Below are positions 55,957 to 63,873 of a stretch of DNA of 64,000 nt, piece by piece. Made by a program: the position numbers and the translations under genes. Source of the DNA: Dyella terrae (GTDB lineage: Bacteria > Pseudomonadota > Gammaproteobacteria > Xanthomonadales > Rhodanobacteraceae); the NCBI RefSeq assembly GCF_004322705.1, contig NZ_SIZZ01000001.1:372001-436000 (forward strand), given 5' to 3'. Under the pieces are notes generated by a model. The model worked only from the letters and a program-made list of their open reading frames with translations, ran no database searches and was not told where the DNA came from. Numbering within the stretch: the stretch's first letter is position 1; each line of letters opens with the position of its first letter.

Positions 55957-57627
55957 ATGCGCTGGATACGCTGCGGTGCCGCGAAGCAGTTGTTGATGCT
56001 CCTCATCGCGCTGATGGGAATGCCGGTTATGGCGGCAGAGCCTGGCCAGGCATGCCGGGTCTTCGACGACTGCATCCGTCAGATCGAGGCTTCTCGAGTG
56101 GGCACGTCGCCCGCTGCGCAAACGCAGGAGCAGATCGCGTTGAGTCACCAGCTGTTGCAGCTCGATGACGCCGTTCCCAGGCTCGTCGAAATGCTTGGCG
56201 ATGCAGATATCGGCAAGGCCACCATCGCAGCAGCGGCACTAAGAGACGCGAACGCCATTGACCCTCGTTACCTCCCGGCCATCGAGCGAGGACTGGACCG
56301 CGGACTGCCCTGGTTGGTTGCGGCATTGGGGCGCATCCCATCGGACGAGGCTGCTCGAAGGGCCGTCGACGAGCTGATGCGTTCGCCAGATGCGCCGCTC
56401 GACCAGGCGTCGTACGCCGTGGAGCTGTCAGGCAAGCGGGCCATACCTTACATAATCGACATCGCACATTGCCGGTCAGGATGTCAGTCGGGCCAGGCAT
56501 ACAAGCTCGGGGAAGTGCTGGGCCGCATGGGGCCGGAGGCCATGAGCGCGATTCCTTCCCTGGTTGGGATTGCAGGGGATCCCTGGGTGCCTCAAGCAAC
56601 GGCCGGCGAGGCGATCGCAACACTTGCCAACATGGGGCCGGTCGCCCAATCGGCAGGCCCGGCATTGATCGCCTTGCGCTCGCATCGACTGGCGCTCGCA
56701 CAAGGGATTGACGCGGCTCTGATCGCCATTCACTCACCTGCGGCAGGCGCGATCGTCGGCCGTGTCCTCGCCGCGCACGGTGCCGATTACACCAGCCTTC
56801 GTCGCCTTGGCTTGTTGGGACCTGCCGGTTACGACGCGGGGCCTGAGGTGCTGAAGATCCTGTTGCGCGAAGAGGGCGAACTCCAGGTCAGCGCAGCACA
56901 GGCCCTGGGCCTGATTGGCTATCGCCCCGCCGTGCCGGCCCTCATCGATGCGCTCAAGAACGAGGCGAATGTGCGCTTGAATGGCGCCGCCGCCGAAAGC
57001 CTGGGGCGCCTTGGCGATGCGTCGGCCAGGCCGGCGCTGCAATGGGCCGCGCAAGCGCATTGGTTTCCACCCGTCAGGGCCAGGGCGGCCGAAGCGCTCA
57101 GCCACTTGTCGAGCGGTGTGCCGTACGCCCCCCTTGGACGAGACGACGAGTTCGGCTTTGTCTCTGCGCACATCTTCGCGCGCGAACAACGTCAGTCTTC
57201 AACGTGTTCGGCGAGTCGGACTCTCACGGGCAGTCCATCCAAAATGCCCGTTCCCGGCGGTGACCTCGTGGTCGTTGACAACGGGGAATGGGGCGCCAGC
57301 CTGTCCTTTCAGCCGGCAGGCGGCCAGGATCAGATGATCCTTGAGCAGCGCATCACCAGCCTGCAGCGTTTTCACGGGCAGATCGTCGCGGTCGTTGCCA
57401 TCGACAGTTACCTCATCAGCAGCGGTGGTCTGTACATGATTAAGCGCAGCGATGACGGCGTCTGGCATGCCTCGCTTTGGCGCATGCTGCCCTGGTCACC
57501 TCAAGGTGCGCGGCTGCAACGGAATGGGGAGCTGCTGGTGGCGCTGGGCGGCGGCTACGACGTGTTGGTCGACGGCAAGGGCAACATGCGCGTACCCGAC
57601 TGCGCCGCTACATCCACGCGGATCTAA
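55957..57627 (+). CDS. Exported HEAT-repeat protein
   Basis: The 556-residue protein has a signal peptide (QLLMLLIALMGMPVMAA). Repeats of the HEAT type run from about residue 60 to 385 (IAAAALRDANAID, SAAQALGLIGYRPAVPALIDALKNEAN, NGAAAESLGRLGDASARPAL, ARAAEALSHLSSG). The last about 160 residues form a separate domain with a tryptophan- and glycine-rich style (VVVDNGEWGASLSFQPAGG). HEAT arrays bind partner proteins; the partner is not evident. GGGCGGGAGAG precedes ATG 55957. The gene ends 25 bp from the convergent ThuA-PQQ-cytochrome gene. Confidence 0.78.
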   Translation: MRWIRCGAAKQLLMLLIALMGMPVMAAEPGQACRVFDDCIRQIEASRVGTSPAAQTQEQIALSHQLLQLDDAVPRLVEMLGDADIGKATIAAAALRDANAIDPRYLPAIERGLDRGLPWLVAALGRIPSDEAARRAVDELMRSPDAPLDQASYAVELSGKRAIPYIIDIAHCRSGCQSGQAYKLGEVLGRMGPEAMSAIPSLVGIAGDPWVPQATAGEAIATLANMGPVAQSAGPALIALRSHRLALAQGIDAALIAIHSPAAGAIVGRVLAAHGADYTSLRRLGLLGPAGYDAGPEVLKILLREEGELQVSAAQALGLIGYRPAVPALIDALKNEANVRLNGAAAESLGRLGDASARPALQWAAQAHWFPPVRARAAEALSHLSSGVPYAPLGRDDEFGFVSAHIFAREQRQSSTCSASRTLTGSPSKMPVPGGDLVVVDNGEWGASLSFQPAGGQDQMILEQRITSLQRFHGQIVAVVAIDSYLISSGGLYMIKRSDDGVWHASLWRMLPWSPQGARLQRNGELLVALGGGYDVLVDGKGNMRVPDCAATSTRI

Positions 57628-57652
57628 GCCGGTGCGTTGAACGCGCGCGTCG

Positions 57653-60478
57653 CTACTCCTTCAGGAACACGGCGATCTCCTCGATCTGTCTGGCGCTCAG
57701 GCCCGCGGCCTGTTGCCGCATCACGCCCTTGCTGAGGGCGTCGACGATCCGCTCATGCGAGCGTGTTTTGAGCACGGCGCGCGGCGGTATGTTTCCCTGG
57801 GGATGCTCATGGCACATCGCGCAGCGCTGCTGGAAGATGTCTTTGGCGTTAGTGTCGGCTGGCACAGCCGGAATGTTTGTTACGGCAGGCGCGGGCTGAA
57901 CGGGCGCGACGACGGCTCGACCACCCATGCGCTTTCCGCCTGCGCCAAACGCCTGGATGCGATCCGTGCCGACCATGACCTGACCCTGGCCGAAGGTCGG
58001 TTCGTTGTACTTGCCGCTGGTGAAGAGCTCGCCCGGCAGACTCTTCCACAGCACCTCCATGGAAAGGCCGTCCACGGCGTACAGGATGGGGCGGGGTGCA
58101 TCCGAACCATTCAGTGATGCAGAGCGCGGCGCGTTTTCGTCCAGCACCCACACCACGGGATGGCCGTCGACGCCGCTGGTGACGACAGGCGAGCCAGGAT
58201 TGCCCATCACCAGGGTCGATGCGCGCGCATCCACGCGGAGGAAAGGTGTTCCATGCGAGGGGCGTTCGACACGCAGGCGAACCAAAGAGGGCGGAACGCT
58301 TGCCGCCGATCCACGGGCGGCCTTGTTGTTGCCCGTTGCATACACGTATTCCACGCCTGCCTTGTCACGGAAGGTGGCGGGCACGGAACGCGCCCTCGCG
58401 ACGTCCATGGACGCGTCCTCTTCGGAGTAAGGGCCGAAGACGTTGAGCGGGCCACGCTTGCCGAATTGCGGTTGCGGTCCCGGTGGAAGGAGCGAGCCGT
58501 CGCTTGCCGAGTTCGTCGTGCAAGCTGGCCTGCGATCGAGTCGCCCGGGCAGGTGCCCGGGATCGAGAAGATACATATTGCCCTGCTTGCCACCGACCAC
58601 CATCAACGGCGTCGCGCCTCCCTTCAGCAGCGCTGCGCCACCCGAGCCGAGATCGATATCCATCTTGGCCGTGAGGCAATAGTTGAAAGGCGTGTAAGTT
58701 CCCTGAAGCACGAAGCCCTGTACGCCCGACGGCGGAGCGAGCTTGAGCACGGACTGCGTCCAGTCGTGGTCGAGATCGCGATAGCCATCGAATCCACTGC
58801 CCGTGACCACGAAGACATGGCCTGCCTCGTCGACCGCCGGGCCACCCGCGCCCCAGATGCCGCCGGATCCCCGGTGCGGCATGGCGACAGCGGCGAATGC
58901 ACTGCTGACATGCGGGCGTTTCGTGTCGATCGCCGCGATCCAGCCGGTTTCGGTCTCGCCGAACACGACGTACAGCGCGTCGCCCTCGGGACTCAGGTTC
59001 AGGGCGCCGCGTTGCACGCGAAAGTCGAACTTGCGTGTCGGTGGCAGGAGCGTTGGCCCAGCGTTGGCATTTACACGATTGAGCGTAGGCTCATCCAGGC
59101 GTACGGGCCATCCATCGATGAGTTGGCCGGTGGCAAGCTCGAGTGCGTAGGCTTGCCAGCCTTGCTGGGCGGCGCAATGCGTGACATAGAGGCGTCCACG
59201 ACGTACGTCAGCCACGGGCGTGCTCAGGATGCCCGTGGGAACGCCATCCAGCGGCGCCGGCTTGAGATAGCAGGGCGCATCCAGTCGCGTGCGCCACAGG
59301 ATGCGTCCCGGCGCGAGGTCGCCATGGCGACGGGCATTGATCGCGTAGACATAGCCATTGCTCGACGCCGCGATCACGACGGCAAAGGTTTCGCCGCGCA
59401 GCGGCCCGCTTTTCAGCGTTAGTGCGTCGATGAAGAGCGGACTGGCATAGAGGCGGGCATCGTGGCCATCGACGGCGTCCAGTGGCGGTGATTCCCAGGC
59501 GATGCCGAAAGCGGCTTGGCGCAAATCGTCGGGTGCCAGCGCGTCCTGTTCCGCATACCAGCCGCTGCGACGGCTATCGGCGTGGAACGTTGCGCGCTCC
59601 ACCCTGGCAAGGGTTGCGGGCGGCGCCGCATCCAACGGAGTGGGGAGATCGACGGCCTGATCGGGTACAGGGAGGTGAGACGTCCAAAGCGCGGCATTCG
59701 TGATCAGGCGCGCCACATCTGGCCGGTCGAGTGTCTCGATGAAATGCGCGCCCGTGAACACAAACGAGCGCGCGCCATCGTTGGTCTCGTAAGTCCAGGC
59801 CACGTCGACGCGCTCGCCGTGGTCATCGAGCACCGCGTCGCCGTTGCGAAATTGCGGATGAAGCTCGGCGACAAGGATGGGCGTGCGCTGACCCGTATCA
59901 GCGAACCGGAATGTGGGATAGAACTCATCGCGCAACGCCATCTCGCGGAGACCGTGCGCCACGGGATGGCCCTCGATGGCAGGCTCCAGTGCTGCCCATT
60001 CCGTCGTCCGGTCGGCCATGCCCAGGCGCACGCCACCCAGCCAGTGTTCGAGGCCCAGCGAATCGCTTGCCGGTGATGTCGACGCCTGATGCAGCGCAAT
60101 GATGCCGACACCACGTTGGCGTGCGGCTTCCATCGTCGCCCGTTTGCCTGGGTTGGTCATGGGGTGGTGATCCATGCCGTCGAAGTACCAGATCACCGTG
60201 GCAGCGTCGTCCAGGGCATGGGGATCGACGGGCCAGCCGTCCGGATACGTCTTTACCTTCAACGCGGTTCGGGCTTCCGGCGACGCGTCGATCATCCGGG
60301 CGATGCGTGCGACGCCGAGTTGATATTCGTGCTTTCCCGGGCCTTCGCTGTGCGGGCCACCGATGATGACCACGGTTCTGGGGGCCGATACACCGCAGGA
60401 TGCGAGTAATGCGCAAAGCATGGCGAGCCAGAGCGGGATGCATCGTCGAGGCGTACGTGGCTCGGGCATGTGCGCCAT
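57653..60478 (-). CDS. Lipoprotein fusing ThuA-like, PQQ/beta-propeller and cytochrome c parts
   Basis: The 941-residue protein has a lipobox (LLASC at about residue 28), so it should be anchored in a membrane facing the periplasm. A ThuA-like (trehalose-utilisation, glutamine-amidotransferase-like) domain spans about 33-270 (VVIIGGPHSEGPGKHEYQLG, GVGIIALHQAS, FVFTGAHFIETL). A PQQ-like propeller spans about 320-860 (NGYVYAINARRHGD, GGKQGNMYLLDPGHLPG). The C terminus is a cytochrome c with CAMCHEH (Cys886, Cys889, His890) and a later Met in SKGVMRQQAAG as possible sixth ligand. This suggests an electron-transferring sugar-processing enzyme; the substrate is not known. ATG 60478 or ATG 60469 can start it. 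Confidence 0.85.
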   Translation of the reverse strand: MAHMPEPRTPRRCIPLWLAMLCALLASCGVSAPRTVVIIGGPHSEGPGKHEYQLGVARIARMIDASPEARTALKVKTYPDGWPVDPHALDDAATVIWYFDGMDHHPMTNPGKRATMEAARQRGVGIIALHQASTSPASDSLGLEHWLGGVRLGMADRTTEWAALEPAIEGHPVAHGLREMALRDEFYPTFRFADTGQRTPILVAELHPQFRNGDAVLDDHGERVDVAWTYETNDGARSFVFTGAHFIETLDRPDVARLITNAALWTSHLPVPDQAVDLPTPLDAAPPATLARVERATFHADSRRSGWYAEQDALAPDDLRQAAFGIAWESPPLDAVDGHDARLYASPLFIDALTLKSGPLRGETFAVVIAASSNGYVYAINARRHGDLAPGRILWRTRLDAPCYLKPAPLDGVPTGILSTPVADVRRGRLYVTHCAAQQGWQAYALELATGQLIDGWPVRLDEPTLNRVNANAGPTLLPPTRKFDFRVQRGALNLSPEGDALYVVFGETETGWIAAIDTKRPHVSSAFAAVAMPHRGSGGIWGAGGPAVDEAGHVFVVTGSGFDGYRDLDHDWTQSVLKLAPPSGVQGFVLQGTYTPFNYCLTAKMDIDLGSGGAALLKGGATPLMVVGGKQGNMYLLDPGHLPGRLDRRPACTTNSASDGSLLPPGPQPQFGKRGPLNVFGPYSEEDASMDVARARSVPATFRDKAGVEYVYATGNNKAARGSAASVPPSLVRLRVERPSHGTPFLRVDARASTLVMGNPGSPVVTSGVDGHPVVWVLDENAPRSASLNGSDAPRPILYAVDGLSMEVLWKSLPGELFTSGKYNEPTFGQGQVMVGTDRIQAFGAGGKRMGGRAVVAPVQPAPAVTNIPAVPADTNAKDIFQQRCAMCHEHPQGNIPPRAVLKTRSHERIVDALSKGVMRQQAAGLSARQIEEIAVFLKE

Positions 60479-60603
60479 TTCCGTGAAGGGTGCGGGATGT
60501 CCTCCAACCTAATCAACGCGCGCGCAGCAAGAAACGCGTGCTGGCTATCTTCTGCAACGAGCGTTTATGGGGTGATCGTTGATGCGATGCAGCGCACTGG
60601 GCA

Positions 60604-61254
60604 CTACTTATCAGGTGTCGATGCGGACGGTTCGATCCTGAACCGGCAGCACGTGCCGCCACGGATGATGCATTCCCGATGCTGGATGCGCCGACCGCTG
60701 GCCGCTTCCATGAATGCGATATCGAACTTGCACACCTGCGGATGCTGGCGTGCCATGGCGTGAAAGACGCAGTTGAATGCCTCCACTTCCCAGTGGTTTC
60801 CTTGTCGCGCGGGTATGGCTTCGTACCCAAGGGCATCAAGTTGCGAGGCAAGTTGCGTCGCGATCTCGGCCAGGGTGGCCGATGCCGGCGGAACGACTTC
60901 GTTTGAGCCCAGCCGTGTACCGAGATCACGGAGCATGGTCTCCAGTTCCGCTGGCCCAAGGCGCGTTTGCAGCTCGGTCAGCAGGGCAGTGGAGATCATG
61001 CCGTAGTTGCGGGGGAACAGCGCGCGACCGTCGTCCGTGAGCCGATAGCAGGCGACCGGCCGCCCGCCACTCGGCCTGGATTGCGCGCGCTCGACATAGC
61101 CATGTGCCATCAGGGCGCTCAGGTGTTGGCGCACGGCGTTGTGCGTGATGTGCAGGGTTTCGCACAGCGCCTCAACGGTGCCTTGCCCGGCGCCCTTCAA
61201 CAGCTGTCGCAGTAGGCGCTGTTGCGTGGCACCGAGTTGCCTGAGCGCCCCCAT
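60604..61254 (-). CDS. SufR-like Fe-S transcriptional regulator
   Basis: The 216-residue regulator has an N-terminal winged helix (about residues 1-75; RLLRQLLKGAGQGTVEALCETLHITHNAVRQHLSALMAHGYV) and a C-terminal part with Cys in FNCVFHAMA, PQVCKFDI, HRECIIR and GGTCCRF. Three of these fall where SufR-type repressors bind a [4Fe-4S] cluster, so it may sense iron-sulfur or redox state. ATG 61254 was preferred to the TTG at 61260. Its 5' end abuts the stop of the exported protein gene upstream (TTG start would overlap it by 4 bp), so both form one leftward operon. Confidence 0.8.
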   Translation of the reverse strand: MGALRQLGATQQRLLRQLLKGAGQGTVEALCETLHITHNAVRQHLSALMAHGYVERAQSRPSGGRPVACYRLTDDGRALFPRNYGMISTALLTELQTRLGPAELETMLRDLGTRLGSNEVVPPASATLAEIATQLASQLDALGYEAIPARQGNHWEVEAFNCVFHAMARQHPQVCKFDIAFMEAASGRRIQHRECIIRGGTCCRFRIEPSASTPDK

Positions 61255-61256
61255 TT

Positions 61257-61922
61257 TCAACTGGCCTTGTCCGGGAACTGCTTGGCGATGCCGCCCGCCA
61301 GTGCGTCCGCGATGGTGTTCATGTGTGCCTGCATGGCCGTCCAGGTCGTCTGCTCGTCCTTCATGTCACCGGCCATGATCTGCTGGATTTGCGTCGCGTG
61401 ATGGGCGACGTGGGCGGCAAAGAGGCTTTGCACCGCGCTTTCCGGCAAGTTGGGATTGGCGCCCGAGAAGAACTTGGCGATGGCCGTGACATTGGCGTTG
61501 AGGTCGCTCATGGCTTTCTGCTCGGCCGCCTTGTCGCCGGAGGCCGTTGCCTCGGTGAGGGCCTTTACGCCGCCCCAGTGCCCGGCAAGCAGTTGGAGCG
61601 TCTGATCGCCAGCCGGCTTGCCGTAAAAACCGGCCACCGCATTGGCGATTTCCTTGGCATTGGCGACCACGACGTCTTCCGCGGCCTTTGCCTTGGCGCT
61701 GTCATGCGCGTGAATGGCCATGGCGTATTCGCGCGTGTGGACCACATGGCCATGCCACAGCTGGCGCAGCGCGGCATCAAGTTTGGGGGCGGTCACAGAA
61801 GTGGCGGGCGCGGCCTGTGCCATGGATCCCATGTCGTGCGTGGCAGGGGAGGCGGCCATGGCCATGCCGATGGTGGCGAAGTACGCCGCCGACAGGGTGA
61901 AAAGCCTGATGCTGGTCTTCAT
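61257..61922 (-). CDS. Exported helical, His-rich protein of unknown function
   Basis: The 221-residue protein has a signal peptide (MKTSIRLFTLSAAYFATIGMAMA). The mature part is almost all helix with His in LWHGHVVHTREYAMAIHAHD, GHWGGVKAL and FAAHVAHHATQIQQIM, in a pattern that would fit a metal- or haem-binding four-helix bundle. The family was not recognised. The open frame extends to 62018, but ATG 61922 begins a proper signal peptide. It is followed directly by the SufR-like regulator gene; co-regulation by metal or redox status is plausible. Its 5' gap to the TetR gene end is 120 bp. Confidence 0.7.
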   Translation of the reverse strand: MKTSIRLFTLSAAYFATIGMAMAASPATHDMGSMAQAAPATSVTAPKLDAALRQLWHGHVVHTREYAMAIHAHDSAKAKAAEDVVVANAKEIANAVAGFYGKPAGDQTLQLLAGHWGGVKALTEATASGDKAAEQKAMSDLNANVTAIAKFFSGANPNLPESAVQSLFAAHVAHHATQIQQIMAGDMKDEQTTWTAMQAHMNTIADALAGGIAKQFPDKAS

Positions 61923-62042
61923 GGGGAAGCTCCGGAAAGTCGCAAAGCGGCGACGACCGACAGTCTGTTCCGGCCCCATTGTGACGCAAGGTGTGTATGT
62001 GTAAAGCGCTTCCCGCAACGATTCGGGATGCCGGGCTTCCAG

Positions 62043-62726
62043 TCAGCCCTGGCGCGTCCGCAACTGGCGCGAGCCGAGCAGGATCATGGTCACCATCTGG
62101 GTCATCTGGTCAGCCAGCTGCGCGTCGTGGTCCACGGGCTGATCGAGTGCGTGTGCACCCATGGCGAAGATCAGGCGCGTGATGGCCTTGGCGGCGATGG
62201 CGGGGTCATGCAGGGGTTGATCGGCAGCCCTGGACAGGCGCTCCAGTTCAACCCTCAGTTCTTCCTCGAAGAAATCGAGCTGGCGGTCCACGGCTTGCTT
62301 GAAGGCGTCCGATCCGGCCGTGCCTTCGCGCAGCAGCACCTGCATCAGTCCATCCCGCGAGCGCATCTGGGACATGAAGGCCTCGACCGAGCCTCGCACC
62401 ACCGCGTTGCCACTGACGACGTGCGTGCGTGCCTGGACGACCACCCGGCGCAAGGCCTCGCCCGACAGCTCGATCAGCGCAACAGCCAGCTCGTCGATGT
62501 CGCGAAAGTGGCGGTAGAAGCTGTTGGGGGCGATATCGGCCTCGCGGGCGATCTCCCGCAGGCCCAGGCTGGACACGCTCCGGTGCGGACCGAGCAGGCG
62601 CAAGGCCGCCTTCAGCAGGTCATCCCGGCTGATCTGGTGCTTGCGTCCGGCCTCGGGGGCCTCGTAGGGAGCGAGAGTCTGGGGCATGGGCAGGTCCGTT
62701 GGGACGGGCTGAAGGATAGCAGACAA
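62043..62726 (-). CDS. TetR-family repressor, DesT/FabR-like
   Basis: The 227-residue regulator has an N-terminal TetR HTH (about residues 33-80; ISRDDLLKAALRLLGPHRSVSSLGLREIAREADIAPNSFYRHF) and a C-terminal ligand-binding helical domain. DesT in Pseudomonas represses desCB according to the acyl-CoA pool, and FabR acts on fabA/fabB; the layout here (divergent from a reductase-desaturase operon) fits DesT. An 11-bp-arm inverted repeat lies within the 50-bp gap before its start. Confidence 0.85.
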   Translation of the reverse strand: MSAILQPVPTDLPMPQTLAPYEAPEAGRKHQISRDDLLKAALRLLGPHRSVSSLGLREIAREADIAPNSFYRHFRDIDELAVALIELSGEALRRVVVQARTHVVSGNAVVRGSVEAFMSQMRSRDGLMQVLLREGTAGSDAFKQAVDRQLDFFEEELRVELERLSRAADQPLHDPAIAAKAITRLIFAMGAHALDQPVDHDAQLADQMTQMVTMILLGSRQLRTRQG

Positions 62727-62754
62727 CTGTATAGACGATTGTATATACAGTTGT
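62723..62754. promoter_or_regulatory. Large inverted repeat in the TetR/desaturase divergent gap (probable repressor operator)
   Basis: Arms ACAACTGTATA and TATACAGTTGT, each 11 bp, are separated by 10 bases. The site reaches to within the TetR start and overlaps the promoter region of the reductase gene. The core is also part of a 12-bp tandem: heptamers CTGTATA or TTGTATA start at 62727, 62739, 62751 and 62763. Confidence 0.75.
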
Positions 62755-62765
62755 ATATATGCTTG

Positions 62766-62771
62766 TATAAT
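62766..62771 (+). promoter_or_regulatory. Perfect -10 (TATAAT) of the reductase-desaturase operon
   Basis: TATAAT ends only 5 bases before ATG 62777, so transcription should start at or within 1-2 bases of the start codon, giving a leaderless mRNA. No -35 matches well at 17-18 bp (the repeat array occupies that place). Confidence 0.6.
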
Positions 62772-62776
62772 GGGGC

Positions 62777-63868
62777 ATGGAAACTGTCATTCGCCGACCC
62801 TCCTGGCTCTCTCGCCTCAATGCCGTATGGGCACCCCCGGCCGTGCTCGACTTCTGGCTGTCGCGCTTCAATCCGCTCTGGTCATGGCACCAGGCGCGGG
62901 CGAAGGTGATCGAGCGTCGCCAGGAAGCCCTTGGCGTCACCACGCTGGTCCTGCGCCCGAACCGCCACTTCCGTGGCTTCCGCGCCGGCCAGCACATCAA
63001 CGTGGGCGTTGAAATCGACGGTGTCCGCTACACCCGGTCCTACAGCGCTTCCGATATGCCGCGCGCCGACGGCCGCGTTTGCATCACGGTGAAATCCGTC
63101 GAAGGCGGCAAAGTGGGCGCGCACCTGCAATCCCTTGCTGTTGGCAGCGTCGTGTACCTGAGCGAAGCCTTCGGTGATCTGCGCGTTCCCGATGATTCAG
63201 TGCCGTCCCTGATGCTTGCTGCCGGTAGCGGCATCACGCCCATGCTGGCGTTGATCCATGCCCAGGCGGAGGCTGGTTTTCCCAAGCCCGTGCGACTGGC
63301 GTACTGGGCGCGCACGCGCGCCGAGTGGGTGCAGGCGGATGCGCTTCGTGCGCTGGCCGCGCGGCATGCCAACTTCAGCGTGCATTTCGTGCTGACGGGT
63401 GAAGGGGCCGTGGCCGCTGATGAACTCGAAGGCCGGATCGAGTCGGGTCATCTGTCTGCGTGGCTCGCCGACCATGCGATGGCCCATGTGCTCGCCTGCG
63501 GTCCCCATGGTTTCGTTGAAACCGCCCGTGGCCTGCTCGGCGATCGCTGCCGATCGTTCCAGGCCGAAGCGTTCAGCCCGCCACCGCGCGTGATCGACCC
63601 CAGCGACGAAGGCCACGTGCGGGTGACCTTGCTCAAGACCGGGCGAACGATCGACGTTGCGCGCAACAAATCCTTGCTCGAGGCGCTGGAGGAGCAGGGT
63701 CTCACTCCGCGCCATGGATGCCGCATGGGCATCTGCAACACCTGTTCCTGCGGCAAGTCCAGCGGCGCTACGCGCGACCTGCATGACCGCAGCGTGCAGC
63801 ACGAACCCACCCACGCCTTGCGCCTGTGCATTCACGCCGCGCAAAGCGATCTCTCCCTGGATCTGTGA
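62777..63868 (+). CDS. Ferredoxin-NADP reductase-like electron donor of a fatty-acid desaturase (DesC-like)
   Basis: The 363-residue flavoprotein has an FAD-binding domain (about residues 45-140; TRSYSASD), an NAD(P)-binding domain (about 145-265; LMLAAGSGITPMLALI, VLACGPHGFVE) and a C-terminal 2Fe-2S ferredoxin domain (about 280-360) with Cys315, Cys320 and Cys323 (CRMGICNTC) and a last Cys in LRLCIHAA. This arrangement is that of the reductases that feed membrane desaturases, as DesC feeds DesB. No better start exists downstream; ATG 62777 has no separate ribosome binding site because the -10 is 5 bp upstream. The desaturase gene follows 5 bp later. Confidence 0.9.
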   Translation: METVIRRPSWLSRLNAVWAPPAVLDFWLSRFNPLWSWHQARAKVIERRQEALGVTTLVLRPNRHFRGFRAGQHINVGVEIDGVRYTRSYSASDMPRADGRVCITVKSVEGGKVGAHLQSLAVGSVVYLSEAFGDLRVPDDSVPSLMLAAGSGITPMLALIHAQAEAGFPKPVRLAYWARTRAEWVQADALRALAARHANFSVHFVLTGEGAVAADELEGRIESGHLSAWLADHAMAHVLACGPHGFVETARGLLGDRCRSFQAEAFSPPPRVIDPSDEGHVRVTLLKTGRTIDVARNKSLLEALEEQGLTPRHGCRMGICNTCSCGKSSGATRDLHDRSVQHEPTHALRLCIHAAQSDLSLDL

Positions 63869-63873
63869 ACGAC

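Noticed and set aside
58160-59422. 420-codon plus-strand frame inside the ThuA-PQQ-cytochrome gene
   Set aside because: It is antisense to well-defined propeller segments and has no motif.
61323-62909. 528-codon plus-strand frame over the exported protein and TetR genes
   Set aside because: It reads across three real genes on the other strand and the operator, with a Gly/Arg/His-rich nonsense composition.
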